The notes under the pieces were generated by a model, which worked only from the letters and a program-made list of their open reading frames with translations, was not told the origin of the DNA and did not search any database. 64,000 nucleotides of DNA, from NCBI GenBank assembly GCA_009363875.1, contig CM018685.1:66723933-66787932 (forward strand). The letters run 5' to 3'. Positions 22,242 through 32,409 of the stretch are shown here, one piece after another. How positions within the stretch are numbered: position 1 is the first letter of the stretch; every line of letters begins with the position of its first letter. Position numbers and translations under genes: made by a program. The stretch is from Mikania micrantha (lineage: Eukaryota; Streptophyta; Magnoliopsida; Asterales; Asteraceae).

Positions 22242-24655
22242 TCAGCTCGCGACGGCCCCCAAAGCGTCTAGAAAGAATCGTTTATTCGGCACAACGCCAT
22301 CTCTATCCATATGCTTCAACAATTTTTGTACCAACTCTGTCATGTTACCTTTTGTGTAGGATTTGTAAAGAAGTTTATATGTTGAAGAATCGACATGAAA
22401 CATCCCATTATTACAATTACAAGCAGTTTCAAACAGCTTATCTGCTTCAACTGCCAAACCATTCATGCAGTAGACATTCAGCATAGCATTCAAAGTTGAA
22501 ACCTTTACATGCTTCTCTGCCGCTATCATGTTATCATATACCCCCCTTGCCTTTGACACGCACCCACAGCATCCATACATCATGATCATACATTCATATG
22601 TTATGAAATTCGGCGCATATCCCATATCTGTTATCTTCTGAAAAATCGCCTCTGCTTTTTCTCTAAGCCGAGCTTTCCCGTAATTCGTTATCATTGAATT
22701 AAAAGTAGAAACAACAGGTCTTTCTTTTGACCGTAACAAGCTCTTAAACACTTGCTCCATCTTTTCAAATTCTTGCTTTCTTCCATATGAATCAATCAAC
22801 AAATTATATGTTATGATGTCGGGTTTTACCTGATTGCTTTTCATTCGTGAAAGCACGCCTTCCATTTCACATACCATCCCGTTTTTCCCATAAGCGTCCA
22901 TGACACCATTGAACGTGAAAATATCAGGAGTGCATACACTTTCTTCTAGATCTTTAAACAAGGCTTCAACTTGAGCAATGTCTTTGGCCTGTGCAGATGC
23001 TCTTAATAGAATATTGTATGTTACAATGCTCGGTTTGCAACGTTCTGTACCTTTCATCTTATCAAAGTATCCGAGCGCCTTAGCTAATGCCTTCGGTTTG
23101 TCTTTGGAGTGAAGATGAGCTGTGATCAGTGAATTGTATACAGAAGTATCGGGTCGACACCCGCTGTTTCTCATCTCAGAAAAGAGCCACATTGCCATTC
23201 GGGTCTGTCCCTTCTTTCCCATCACTGATATTAGTTTTGAATAAACCCCGTTATCTGCTACGTACCATCGTTGTTTTTGCATCCATCTAAATATCTAAAT
23301 GAAAGAAATATTAGTAAAATGTAGAGCCATGACAACACGCCGTGTTGACAGTTTATAACATGAATGACATGACATGCTTACCATGATCAGTGACATGACT
23401 CCTTAACACGATAAATAAAAATTATCAAGAACTACAATTTATAAAACTCTTAAGAACAATCTCTAACATCCTTAAACAAAAGTTATCCATAAAACTAGGT
23501 TGTTTTCATAAACTAATCTTAAACAGTTAGACGGGCTAGCAGTGGCGGAGCTTGAGCTTATTGAAGGGGGCGAAACCATTATTTTTAATTAAAAATAAGA
23601 TTTCAGCCAAAAAATTAACACTACGGACGGAAGAGCTACGCCACTGCGTTCGCCCCCCCTCCCCGACCCTTGAAGAGCCTCGCCATTGCGGGCTAGGCGG
23701 GTCGAACCCATTTAAACATGATTTTAACTGTGCCAGCAAGTCATCAACCTGTTTGACTCGTTTAGGAGCAAAACATGTTTACCTCAAATCCAATCCTGTT
23801 TAACTTCTTGTCAGTCGGGTCATATCGGGTTAGTGTATCATGTCATAACTTCGAGTTGGGTCATTATATTAACAGCCATTCCAAAAAAGTCAAAGGTCAA
23901 AGTCAAACTTGTTATTGATCTTATAAGTTATAAACAAACAATTTCCATGTATTCATTCTTCTTTGGTAAATTGGAAAACTTTCTAACTGTTTTTGAGCAC
24001 ATTTGATCTCTTTGATCACACTATCTTATTTTCCCTCATATTATTTAACTTATAACTTATATGTAAAGTAATTTAGATCACAAAATTAGAGGACCCAAAA
24101 CTTTAAAAATTCAATAACATGATTCAGAAATTAACAAATCAACAGACTAATGATTCATGAATCTATGCAGTAATATTGGGTAGAATTGATTTTTCAAATT
24201 CAATTTCAAAAACAAGAGCTGACCTCAAGACATTGAAGCCACTTATCAGACTTCCCGAGCTCCTCGAACAGAAGAAAACAGTGTTCAGTCCTCACTAACT
24301 TGACGTACTTGTTCAAAGTTGACAACAACGGCTTGTCGGAATTGAAGTTCTTCAATAGCGTCCGCACCAGTTCCTGAGCCTCTGTGTTTTCGACAGGCTT
24401 CGAATTTCTTTTGGGTCGAATTGTCGAACCGCAGATGATGAGTGTGAATCTGGTAGGTTTCTTGTGATGAAATTCATGGCGGAAGCTGTAATTTACGGTT
24501 GAAATGTGTGTTAATTCGATGTGGGTTGTGGGAATCGAACGAAAATGAAGAGACCCGTTGGAGAAATTTGCAGACATTTTACGAGATAGGGATGAAGTGG
24601 GGGGGTGTCTGGACGTTGGTTTTGGAGATCTTTGGAGAAGAAGTGTAGATTGCAA
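22242..24655 (-). CDS. EMB2453: Chloroplast-type P-class PPR protein (EMB2453/PPR5-like)
   Basis: Two exons (minus): 24224-24655 and 22242-23294, joined by a 929-bp GT-AG intron, give 494 residues. The Ser/Thr-rich, acid-poor N-terminus looks like a plastid transit peptide. A conserved stretch (HCFLLFEELGKSDKWLQCLE) meets the intron, and exon 2 opens IFRWMQKQRWY. About ten PPR motifs follow, recognisable by VYNSLI, TYNILL, TFNGVMDAYGKNG, TYNLLIDSYG and TFNSMI starts. The protein most resembles Arabidopsis At4g39620/EMB2453, the counterpart of maize PPR5, which binds and stabilises a plastid trnG precursor. That assignment is from memory of the family. The C-terminus is shorter than in Arabidopsis and ends soon after VPNKRFF. 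The intron carries a small hAT MITE. Confidence 0.92.
23540..23688. mobile_element. Small hAT MITE in the PPR intron
   Basis: 149 bp between perfect 8-bp duplications CGGGCTAG (23532-23539 and 23689-23696). The left end reads CAGTGGCGGAGC and the right end, reversed, CAATGGCGAGGC. CA...TG ends with an 8-bp TSD fit hAT. Because it lies within an intron it should leave the protein unchanged. Confidence 0.85.
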
Positions 24656-24898
24656 AATAGCCCTTGAAGTTTCTGATATTTCAAGATGGTTTAAAAAGGC
24701 ATTGGTTATTTATATGTAACTTTTCTTATTTTAACAATTCGTCGATATTATACATCTCTTATAGGTCATAGCCTCCTTTGACATTCACTAGATTGGTCTT
24801 GTACATGACGCATACACCCCATGTAGGTATACGAGACGTATAGAAATCCAATCATTTACACAGAAGTTCTAAGAAATAATGATTGTCCTTCTAGACAC

Positions 24899-25548
24899 TA
24901 GGGGTGTCCATAAACCGACCGAACCGAAGACAATTGGTCGGTTTGGTCGGTTTTAACACTTGATTGTGTTGTTTATGGTTTGATCATTTTAAAAACCGAT
25001 TGATTCGGTGCGGTTTACGGTTTGCATTTTTTTAAACCGTATAAACTGCATCAACCGTATATGTATATATGTATGTATGTGTGTGTATTATTTAAAAAAT
25101 TATTGAAAAACTTAAGAGTGTTTTCGCTTGACTAACAACACAAGCATTAAATGAAGTTCGAATGGTATGAAGGCCAGAAGCATTTAAAATAGCGTATAGC
25201 TTTGAAGTTTATTATAAACCATTGTAAATGATCAATACTTTATCTAATATATTATCACTCTTTTTAGACTAGTTTTGTTATTTTGATAAGACTTTTGTAT
25301 TATTGTTTTCGACTTTTGAAATGCTAATTTAAAGTAGATTATGATATTTTGTATTATTATATTATCTGTGATCTTTTTTTTATAAACCGTGAAACCGTAA
25401 AAACCGAACAATAAAACCGTCAATACCAGTCGGTTTGGTTTCCTCAACTTACGTGGTCGGTTTGATTTGTCATTTTTTGAAACTGCAGTTAGTGTTTTGG
25501 TTCAGAAATTTTTACAAAACCGACCGAACCGCACCGCGGACATCCCTA
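24899..25548. mobile_element. hAT-type MITE with reiterated CGGTTT motifs
   Basis: 650 bp flanked by perfect 8-bp duplications CTAGACAC (24891-24898 and 25549-25556). The ends are TAGGGGTGTCC and, reversed, TAGGGATGTCC. CCGACCGAACCG, TCGGTTTGGTCGGTTT and related words fill both ends, and the core is AT-rich with no gene. It lies about 240 bp upstream of the PPR start codon. Confidence 0.88.
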
Positions 25549-25556
25549 CTAGACAC

Positions 25557-26646
25557 CTCATATAAACCTATAAAAACGTATAGAGAGAGTAAATGGTGTG
25601 AGACTGTGAGAATAACATAACCCTTAAAAAAACCGGTGCTCGGTAAAGGTAAGCTCAAATCAAATATATGCATTATGCATAAATTATAACCTAAAATCAT
25701 ACCATATTCTATAAATTTAAATTTTACTTCCAACATATATCTAAAAAGAGTGTAGTCATATAGTTATTTTTTCATTTTTTTAAAGAAAAAAAAATCATAT
25801 ATAGTAATTAGAACCAGGTTATGCATTGTACTCGAATTATAAATTCAGCAATATGTGTTTGTTTATTAATGTTTCATTCAAATATATTAAAGTTTAAAAA
25901 TAAATTAGAAAAAATAAAACTAAAAGAGTTGGTTGACAAATAACAAGCTTGCTAGAACATTTTACAAACCAAACTCGAGCTTTACATCTCAACTTGTTAA
26001 GTGAGTCAAGCCAGTGCACCTTGGTTTATAATTATTTCTAATAACTTTAACATTTTATAGAATAAACAATAACCATAAGTTATATTTATTTAATAAAAAT
26101 GGATTAGGTTGGGTTGGTAACGTGTGTGAAAGGTTGGATGGTGTGAATTAAAGAGAAATAAATTAGTTTTTTTTTTTTTATTAAATATTGGGTTGGGTCG
26201 TCAAGAGTGACTGTCTTGAGTTTGAAGCTTCAAAGTTCTTTGGGTAACAATTGTATCCCGTAATCTCTCCCATTTGGTTTGTAGAACTTCTCAAAACAAC
26301 ATGTTTTACTAACTTGCCATGTAACAATCCGTATTTTCGTAAAATTAAACTTATAATATAGTATTGTTTCGAATAGCAGAAACAAAAGTGAAGTGTTTCA
26401 AACAGGTGATCATATTTCAAGCTAAACCCCTATATTTGCGTCAAACTAATGATGTTTTGATGATAACGATCACTTCATCGATCCATGACGATTAATGATA
26501 ATAAAGCCATCTTTTTAAACATGTAATTCAGGGGTAGTATTTATTATCATTAAGCTGAACATCATACTTGATTTGCATTTTCATACTAGCTCAGTGGCTC
26601 TGAGTTAGCTATATTTATAAGAATATTTACATATAAAACAAACATT
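25557..26646. other. Intergenic, 3' flank of the receptor kinase
   Basis: AT-rich with no coding signal. A weak hAT-like word set (GAACATTTTACAAACC, AACTCGAGC) appears near 25960, but no boundaries can be drawn. The 79-codon minus frame at 26181-26420 has no motif. Confidence 0.6.
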
Positions 26647-29600
26647 TCAGACATTTTGAAGCGTATCGATGGTACGCTTCAACTCATGAACAACATTTTT
26701 AATGCTCATCCGTTGTGTTGGGGAATCCAGTGAACATAATACTCCAATCTTCAAAATTGAAGCCATACATTCTTCTAATTTCTTTGTGTTTGGTGTCTTG
26801 CTTCTCAAAGCAATTTCATCATCTTGATGATACTTTAGGTCACAATCACTATTATCAGCTTGATGATAATTTAGAAAGTCATCATCAATAACTTCATTTA
26901 CACGATCGTCTGACATAGCCAAGTACGCAAATTTATGAAGGGTGAGGCCATCGTTAAAGATGTCATCCGTCGGTCTTTTCCTTGTCATCACCTCTAATAG
27001 TAATATCCCAAAACTATATACATCACCGCTACTTGTCATCTCACCCCCGAGACCATACTCTACAACGCGTAAGCATTTATCATAAAAAAAAAGTTATATT
27101 GTAAGTAAATATGGACAATTGTAAAAGCATAAATTTACCTGGAGGTGCATACCCAATGGTTCCTTTGATAGCTAAAGAGCTGTTCTTGTTCGAATCCGTT
27201 CCAAGAAATCTGGCTAAACCAAAATCCCCAACATGAGCCACCATATCATCATCAAGTAAAATGTTGCTAGGCTTCAAGTCACCATGAACAACGGTTGTTG
27301 GACAATGATTATGAAGATAATCAAGTGCACACGCGACATCGATGAGAATTTGTATTATTGTAAGAACATCTAGTCTAGATTTTCTTGCGCTTGAATGCAG
27401 CCAATCATGTAAGCTCCCATTCGACATGAACTCGTAAACCAAAGCTTTGAAATCATTTCCTTGATAGTCGACACTTGAACATAAAGTTATTATCTTCAAC
27501 AGATTTCGGTGTCGAATACTTCGCCATACTTCACACTCTGCAGTAAAGCTTCTATCAGCTCCACGAATTTGCAGATGTACTACTTTGACAGCAACAAATC
27601 CACCATAATTATCAAGGATTCCCTTATAAACAGAGCTGAATCCCCCATTGCCAATCAAATTTGCTTTGGAGAATCCATTGGTAGCCTCAAAAAGCTGTCT
27701 ATACGAAACATTCGAGAGTGGTTCGTTCGTCGATGATTGAGACAATTGGACCTTGGTTTTCTTCTTACTAGACCAAATGTACACAAACCATGATATGGTG
27801 AAAAGTGTGAATCCAGTCAAAACTAACACTATGACTAGTAAAGGAAACTTCTTTTTACTTTTTTTCATCTCCTTGCATTTTGGTAACTCAAGTTCATCTA
27901 AACCACCACAAAGCCTATTATTCCCCAAGATTGAGAAGGCATTTGGATTGGCAAACACCCCTGAAACTGGTACCTCACCTTCAAAATCATTGAACGATAA
28001 GTTCAGATATACAAATGAAAAATGTTCGAAGAATCTAGGAATTCGGCCGGATAAATTGTTATGAGAAAGATCAAGCGCGGCCACTCCTCTCATGGAACTT
28101 AACGACGATGGTATCACACCTTGAAATAAATTTTGTTCGAGTGATAAGAATATAAGGCTAGTGCAACCACCAAGGCTACTGGGAATGTTTCCTGATAAAT
28201 TATTATGAGATAAATCCAGATAAGTTAGCATCTTAAGGCTTCCAACCTCTGTTGGAAGTGAACCAAACAAGTTGTTGTGAGAAAGATTTAATATTATGGA
28301 TAGAGATGAAAGTTGAAGAAGCTCTTTAGGTATTCTGTCATTGAGTTTATTGTCATCAAGGAACAACTTTAACAGTTTATGGCAGTTTCCTAGGCTTGAT
28401 GGAATACGCCCTTCGAATTTATTAGAGCTTAACGAAAGGTCAAGCAACGATGATAAGTTTCCGATGGCATCTGGAATCAAACCTGTAAATTGATTTCTAT
28501 ACATACTAAGAACTCCTAAGTTTTGAAGCTTGCCAATTGTGAAGGGTATTTCACCTGTGAATTGGTTACCTCCTAAATATAAGTTGGTCAAGCCAATTAG
28601 GTAACCTATACTTGAAGGTAGGTTCCCATATAACTGATTTTCACCAAAATTTAGATAATACAATTGATCTGAAAGATTACCGATTGTTGTCGGGAGCATT
28701 CCTTGAAATCTGCAGTAACCAAGATCCAATATTTTTAGCTTGCTACAGTTTTTCAAAGAATCAATGAACTTCATTTCATCAGCTTCACCGCTTCCGAAAG
28801 GGTTTCCAACTAAGGTTATTTGATATATATCTTTAAGTTTCGCGAAGTCGATCATCAACTTGCCATTAAATTGATTTTCACTCATCTCAATAAATCCCAA
28901 TCTTGAACAATTAGATATGGATAGTGGAAGAATTCCAGTGAGTTGGTTATCACTTAACTGAAGGCGAACAAGACGAGGGAGTGTTGCACCCATGGTTGAG
29001 GGGAGACGACCGGTTAGTCGATTATCAGCCAAGGAAAGATCAGTGAGTAGCGAGAGGTTATAAATAGAACTTGGGATGGGGCCACTTAGGTTACATACAC
29101 CTAAGTATAATATTTTTAAGCTTTTCCAGTTGCCTAAGGTGTCCGGGATGATCCCACCCCATGGATTTCTTGAGGCTGAGAATGATTCAAGTGATGTTAA
29201 ATTCCCTAAGAAAGATGGTATTCCACCTGTTAAGTTATTTCTATGAACAACAACAAATGCAAGTTTTGAAAGGAGACTGATCTCCTTGGGTATGCTCCCA
29301 ACTAACTTGTTGGAAGAAATGACAAGCGTATCAAGGTTAGAACAACCCGACAAGTTAGACGGAATGACTCCGTCGAACTTGTTACTATCAAGGTTAAGTA
29401 AACTTAGCCTTGATAAACGACCGAGTTCAGGAGGGATGGTTCCTTGAAAGCTGTTGTTAAAGATCACAAGTGCACTGAGGAAACTAAGATTCCCAACATG
29501 AGGAGACAGATGACCTTCTAGACCTTGAGAATACAGTCGCAAACGAGTCACTCTTTTGTGCTTCTTGCCACATAAAACACCATTCCAATCACAAAAATGA

Positions 29601-29788
29601 GAGGAAGTGTTCCATGAGGTTAGAGCTCCGTACGGATCATGGGTGATCATCGACTTAAACGACAACAACGCCATATGATCAGTCTCATTTCCTCCATAAG
29701 AAGTAGTTGTAAAAAATATAACAAGACTAAAAAGTTGAAAAACCAGACTAGAGGAAGATGGGTGGAAAATTGGCTGGCTTGATTTCAT
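26647..29788 (-). CDS. LRR receptor-like kinase, subfamily XII (EFR/At3g47570-like)
   Basis: Two exons (minus), 27139-29788 and 26647-27059, joined by a 79-bp intron inside the kinase domain, give 1020 residues. Order: signal peptide (about 1-32); LRRNT cap with the WNxxxHFCDWNGVLC block; about twenty LRRs with N-glycosylation sites (NLS, NLT, NCS); a transmembrane segment near 648-672; and a Ser/Thr kinase. The P-loop is GNGGFSSVYKG (about 711) and the lysine is in VAVKVV. The catalytic loop is VHGDLKPSN (about 833), so Gly replaces the usual Arg and this is a non-RD kinase. DFGLA is intact, and the intron falls after GYAPP. Non-RD subfamily XII kinases include pattern-recognition receptors such as EFR and FLS2. 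A role in sensing microbial ligands is inferred and the ligand is unknown. No frameshift is seen. Confidence 0.95.
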
Positions 29789-29927
29789 ATTTGGAACTAA
29801 TGAATATACTTTAGATTAAAAGAAAACATACTGGTTTGTTATACTCTGTTATATATTGTGTGTGACATGAAGATAATGAAACAAATGTCATCCACAAATT
29901 GATTGAGGATATACACATGCCAAGTTT

Positions 29928-29937
29928 TATATATATA
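29928..29937 (-). promoter_or_regulatory. Candidate TATA box of the receptor kinase gene
   Basis: TATATATATA about 140 bp upstream of the start codon would imply a leader of roughly 100 bases. AT-rich surroundings make chance occurrence likely enough that this is only a candidate. Confidence 0.4.
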
Positions 29938-30037
29938 GCACTAAATGAGATACACCTACCGGCCAGCGTATTAATTATTTTCAAAATGTCATGTTGTTGA
30001 TATTTTGGTTTCAAGACTATAGATAGTCTAAACATCA

Positions 30038-30256
30038 AAGGGGCTTTGCCCAATTTCCCTAGTGGTACACCATGATTTTTCAAATGAAAGGTTATGGTTT
30101 CAAATCACTCCAAGGCATATTGGGGCTAGGGGGTTTTCCCAAAATTGGTTTTATCTTGGACTGAGGCACCCTGGGCTCAGGTGTTGCCATATGATCTTGG
30201 TCCCGAGTCTTCAGGCTCAGTGTATCCTGGGTTCAGATGTTGCTGTTCAAAAAAAG
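30038..30256 (+). mobile_element. SINE with 16-bp TSD
   Basis: A 219-bp element with a Pol III-like head: an A-box-like CCCTAGTGGTACA near 30056 and a B-box-like GGTTTCAAATC near 30092. It ends TGTTCAAAAAAAG. The flanks are a 16-bp duplication with one mismatch (GATAGTCTAAACATCA at 30022-30037; GATAGTCTAAATATCA at 30257-30272). It lies about 250 bp upstream of the receptor kinase start codon. Confidence 0.85.
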
Positions 30257-30272
30257 GATAGTCTAAATATCA

Positions 30273-30960
30273 TCCATATATATAGTGAACCAATTAATAG
30301 CATGTATAGAAAGTCTTAAATGATTAGTTTTAAGTTATTTTGGTCACCTTAGCATGCATTTAAGTTATTTTATGAGATCAAGATTTCACAATGAAACTAC
30401 ATTTGACATATAGACACGGTTTTAGACAAAAAAAAAATCAAATTTTTTACATTAAGGTTGACGTTGACTAATTGAGGTTTACCGCAATCGGTTGTCGACT
30501 TAACGAAAGACTTGATGAACTAAAATGATATATTGGGTTGAAAAAAATGTTACGTACGTTTCAATGACCATTTTCTCATGTATTAAAAGCCGGATGTGGA
30601 AAATCAGTTCATAAATAAAAGTTGGTTAATGGTTTTATTCGTGTGTGGGCCAAATATGGACTACGGGTCGGGTGGGGGGTGGGATGGGATGGGGCATGAT
30701 ATAGGCAAAATAAATATCTAACATATAAACTCTTTTAGATATAAAATTATGAACTATATGAGCATGAATTATGTTACTGTTGCTGCGAAACTTATAATTC
30801 AGAGGCTTAAGTCTTGATCACCTTGGTTCAAATGAAGTCTTAAAGTAATTTGCTGTGTGAGTGTGATGTCTTTCCTTCTTTTTCCTGCTAGAAGTGATAT
30901 TTATAGTGGGATGTGTAGACAAACTATTCTTTTTTAGATAGTTTGTTATGGACCTTCTTA
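30273..30960. other. Intergenic, nothing recognised
   Basis: AT-rich with a G-rich stretch (GGTCGGGTGGGGGGTGGGATGGGATGGGG region, about 30667-30695). No gene, RNA or complete repeat could be supported. Confidence 0.6.
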
Positions 30961-31146
30961 GGGCCGTTTGGTAACCTCTGAATCATTAAGTGCTGAATTA
31001 GTAAAATGTCTGAATGGTTAAGAGGCTCTGAACCAGTAAGTACTAAACTAGCTAAGACTGTTTGGTATACCACCCAAACAATCCAATTACAACAAACTTT
31101 AAATTCTATTAGAAAGTTTAAACCAAGATATTGGCTAAGAACTTAC

Positions 31147-31549
31147 ATATATTTTTTGCTACCTTTGTGTAATTTATAACAACGCATTTTTAGATCATCT
31201 GTTGACAGTTCAGTATCACGAACCTGTTCAAAAGGGGCTACATGCAAGACATCAAACATTGAATCTAGTTTTAACTTCTATATCCATGATTAGAACATAA
31301 CAGAGAACGCCTAATTGCATGAATTTCTTCCTTACAGAGATTTGGAGACCTTGTAATGTATGAAAATTTCATGATTATGTCAACTATCAAAAGAGGTAAT
31401 TTTCAATCAATAGTATTAACGACCAAATTGAACTCAATAAACAACGTCTGATATGCAAAAATAGTAATCTAAACGCATAAATGTATAAGAACAAGAGACA
31501 CCTGTTTTTGGAACATCGGAGAATTATCTAGCTTGATGAAGGCGGTCAT
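31147..31549 (-). pseudogene. Captured 5' fragment of an ACAP-type ARF-GAP (AGD) gene
   Basis: Exon 1 (31502-31549) encodes MTAFIKLDNSPMFQKQ. After a 278-bp GT-AG intron, exon 2 (31147-31223) encodes VRDTELSTDDLKMRCYKLH and then KGSKKYM. This matches the N-terminus of the BAR domain of plant ARF-GAPs with BAR, PH and ARF-GAP domains (AGD1-AGD4 group). Splicing signals are intact and the intended next donor (TATAT|GTAAGT) is present. About 60 bp later the transposon end begins, so the remainder of the BAR domain and all catalytic domains are missing. The GC-rich region 31620-31830 (CACCGTTCGCCGG repeated, minus) looks like the original leader. A truncated transcript might be made but no functional enzyme. 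Confidence 0.75.
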
Positions 31550-31895
31550 GGGGTTGTCTAACTCTGTTAGAAACGAAGAAACCTGGCTAAATCTGGGATA
31601 TCCGAAAATTGGATTCCTTTGCGTTCTTGAGCAATTGGGTCGGATCGCGGGATGGAGGAGCAGGAGTCGAAGGAGGAGCCTCCGATGGAGCAAGAGCAGG
31701 AGGAGAGTCACCAAATGGAAGGAGGAGGAGCCGGCGAACGGTGGAGGAGGATCCCGGCGAACGGTGGAGATCTCAGAAAAATGAGATTAGGGTAGGGAGG
31801 AGACGGGCGGGAACGGGGGTATGAACGTTCACCTCTTTCTTTTCTCCATGTCTAACCTTGATTTTTATTCAAACATTTTTTTAAACATACGCCTT

Positions 31896-32165
31896 ATTTG
31901 CGTTGCACACATGTAATGTATATATGTGTGGGCCCTTAAGAGGCCAAAGTAAAATTGCACTAATTTTAACGTTATTTTACTTATTTTGTGAAAATAACGT
32001 TAAAAATGTTGGGATGATCAACTTCAAACGATAACTTTGAACCGGAAACTTTTTCGAAGCAGCCTCTCTATCCCAACTGGGATAAGGGTAAGGTTTGTGT
32101 CTATCATTTCCTTTCAGACCCTACTAAAAAGTGAGAATATACTAGATAAGTTTATTTGTTTATGT
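31896..32165 (-). repeat. SINE-like dispersed repeat, copy 2
   Basis: On the minus strand it reads CTAGTATATTCTCACTTTTT, then GGGATAGAGAGGCTGC, then CAAAGTTATCGTTTGAAG, AACGTTATTTTCACAAAATA, TTAGTGCAATTTTAC and GGGCCCACA. It is the fullest copy in the window and sits inside the Pack-type element. Confidence 0.7.
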
Positions 32166-32409
32166 TTTCTTTAAACAATTGTTCTCAATCTGACCGATTC
32201 AGACATGGTCTCATTCACACATTCAAATCCTACCAAGCCTTAGTCCTTGTTCTTTTTAAGTCTTGGTGTTTTCCCTCCTTTCATGCAAAGAATTTCTTAA
32301 GTGATATTAATCTTTTTTTTTCTAATAGTTGACTTTTGGCTCTAACATGTCATTTGAGTTGAGCAGTTTTGCTTCCATTGTCACCTTTCTATGTCTATAA
32401 ATCTCTAAT

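Larger units (their letters stand above)
30961..32239. mobile_element. Pack-type Harbinger-like element carrying an AGD gene fragment
   Basis: The left end GGGCCGTTTGG and its first 120 bp match the ends of the elements at 42358-43119 and 21088-21915. The right end is worn (CATTCAAATCCTACCAAGCC). TTA flanks both sides (30958-30960 and 32240-32242). Inside are the promoter, leader and first two exons of an ARF-GAP gene (minus), then a SINE-like repeat (minus). The element is non-autonomous. Confidence 0.65.

Noticed and set aside
25960..26040. Possible additional MITE near ACTCGAGC words
   Set aside because: No inverted ends or TSD could be found.
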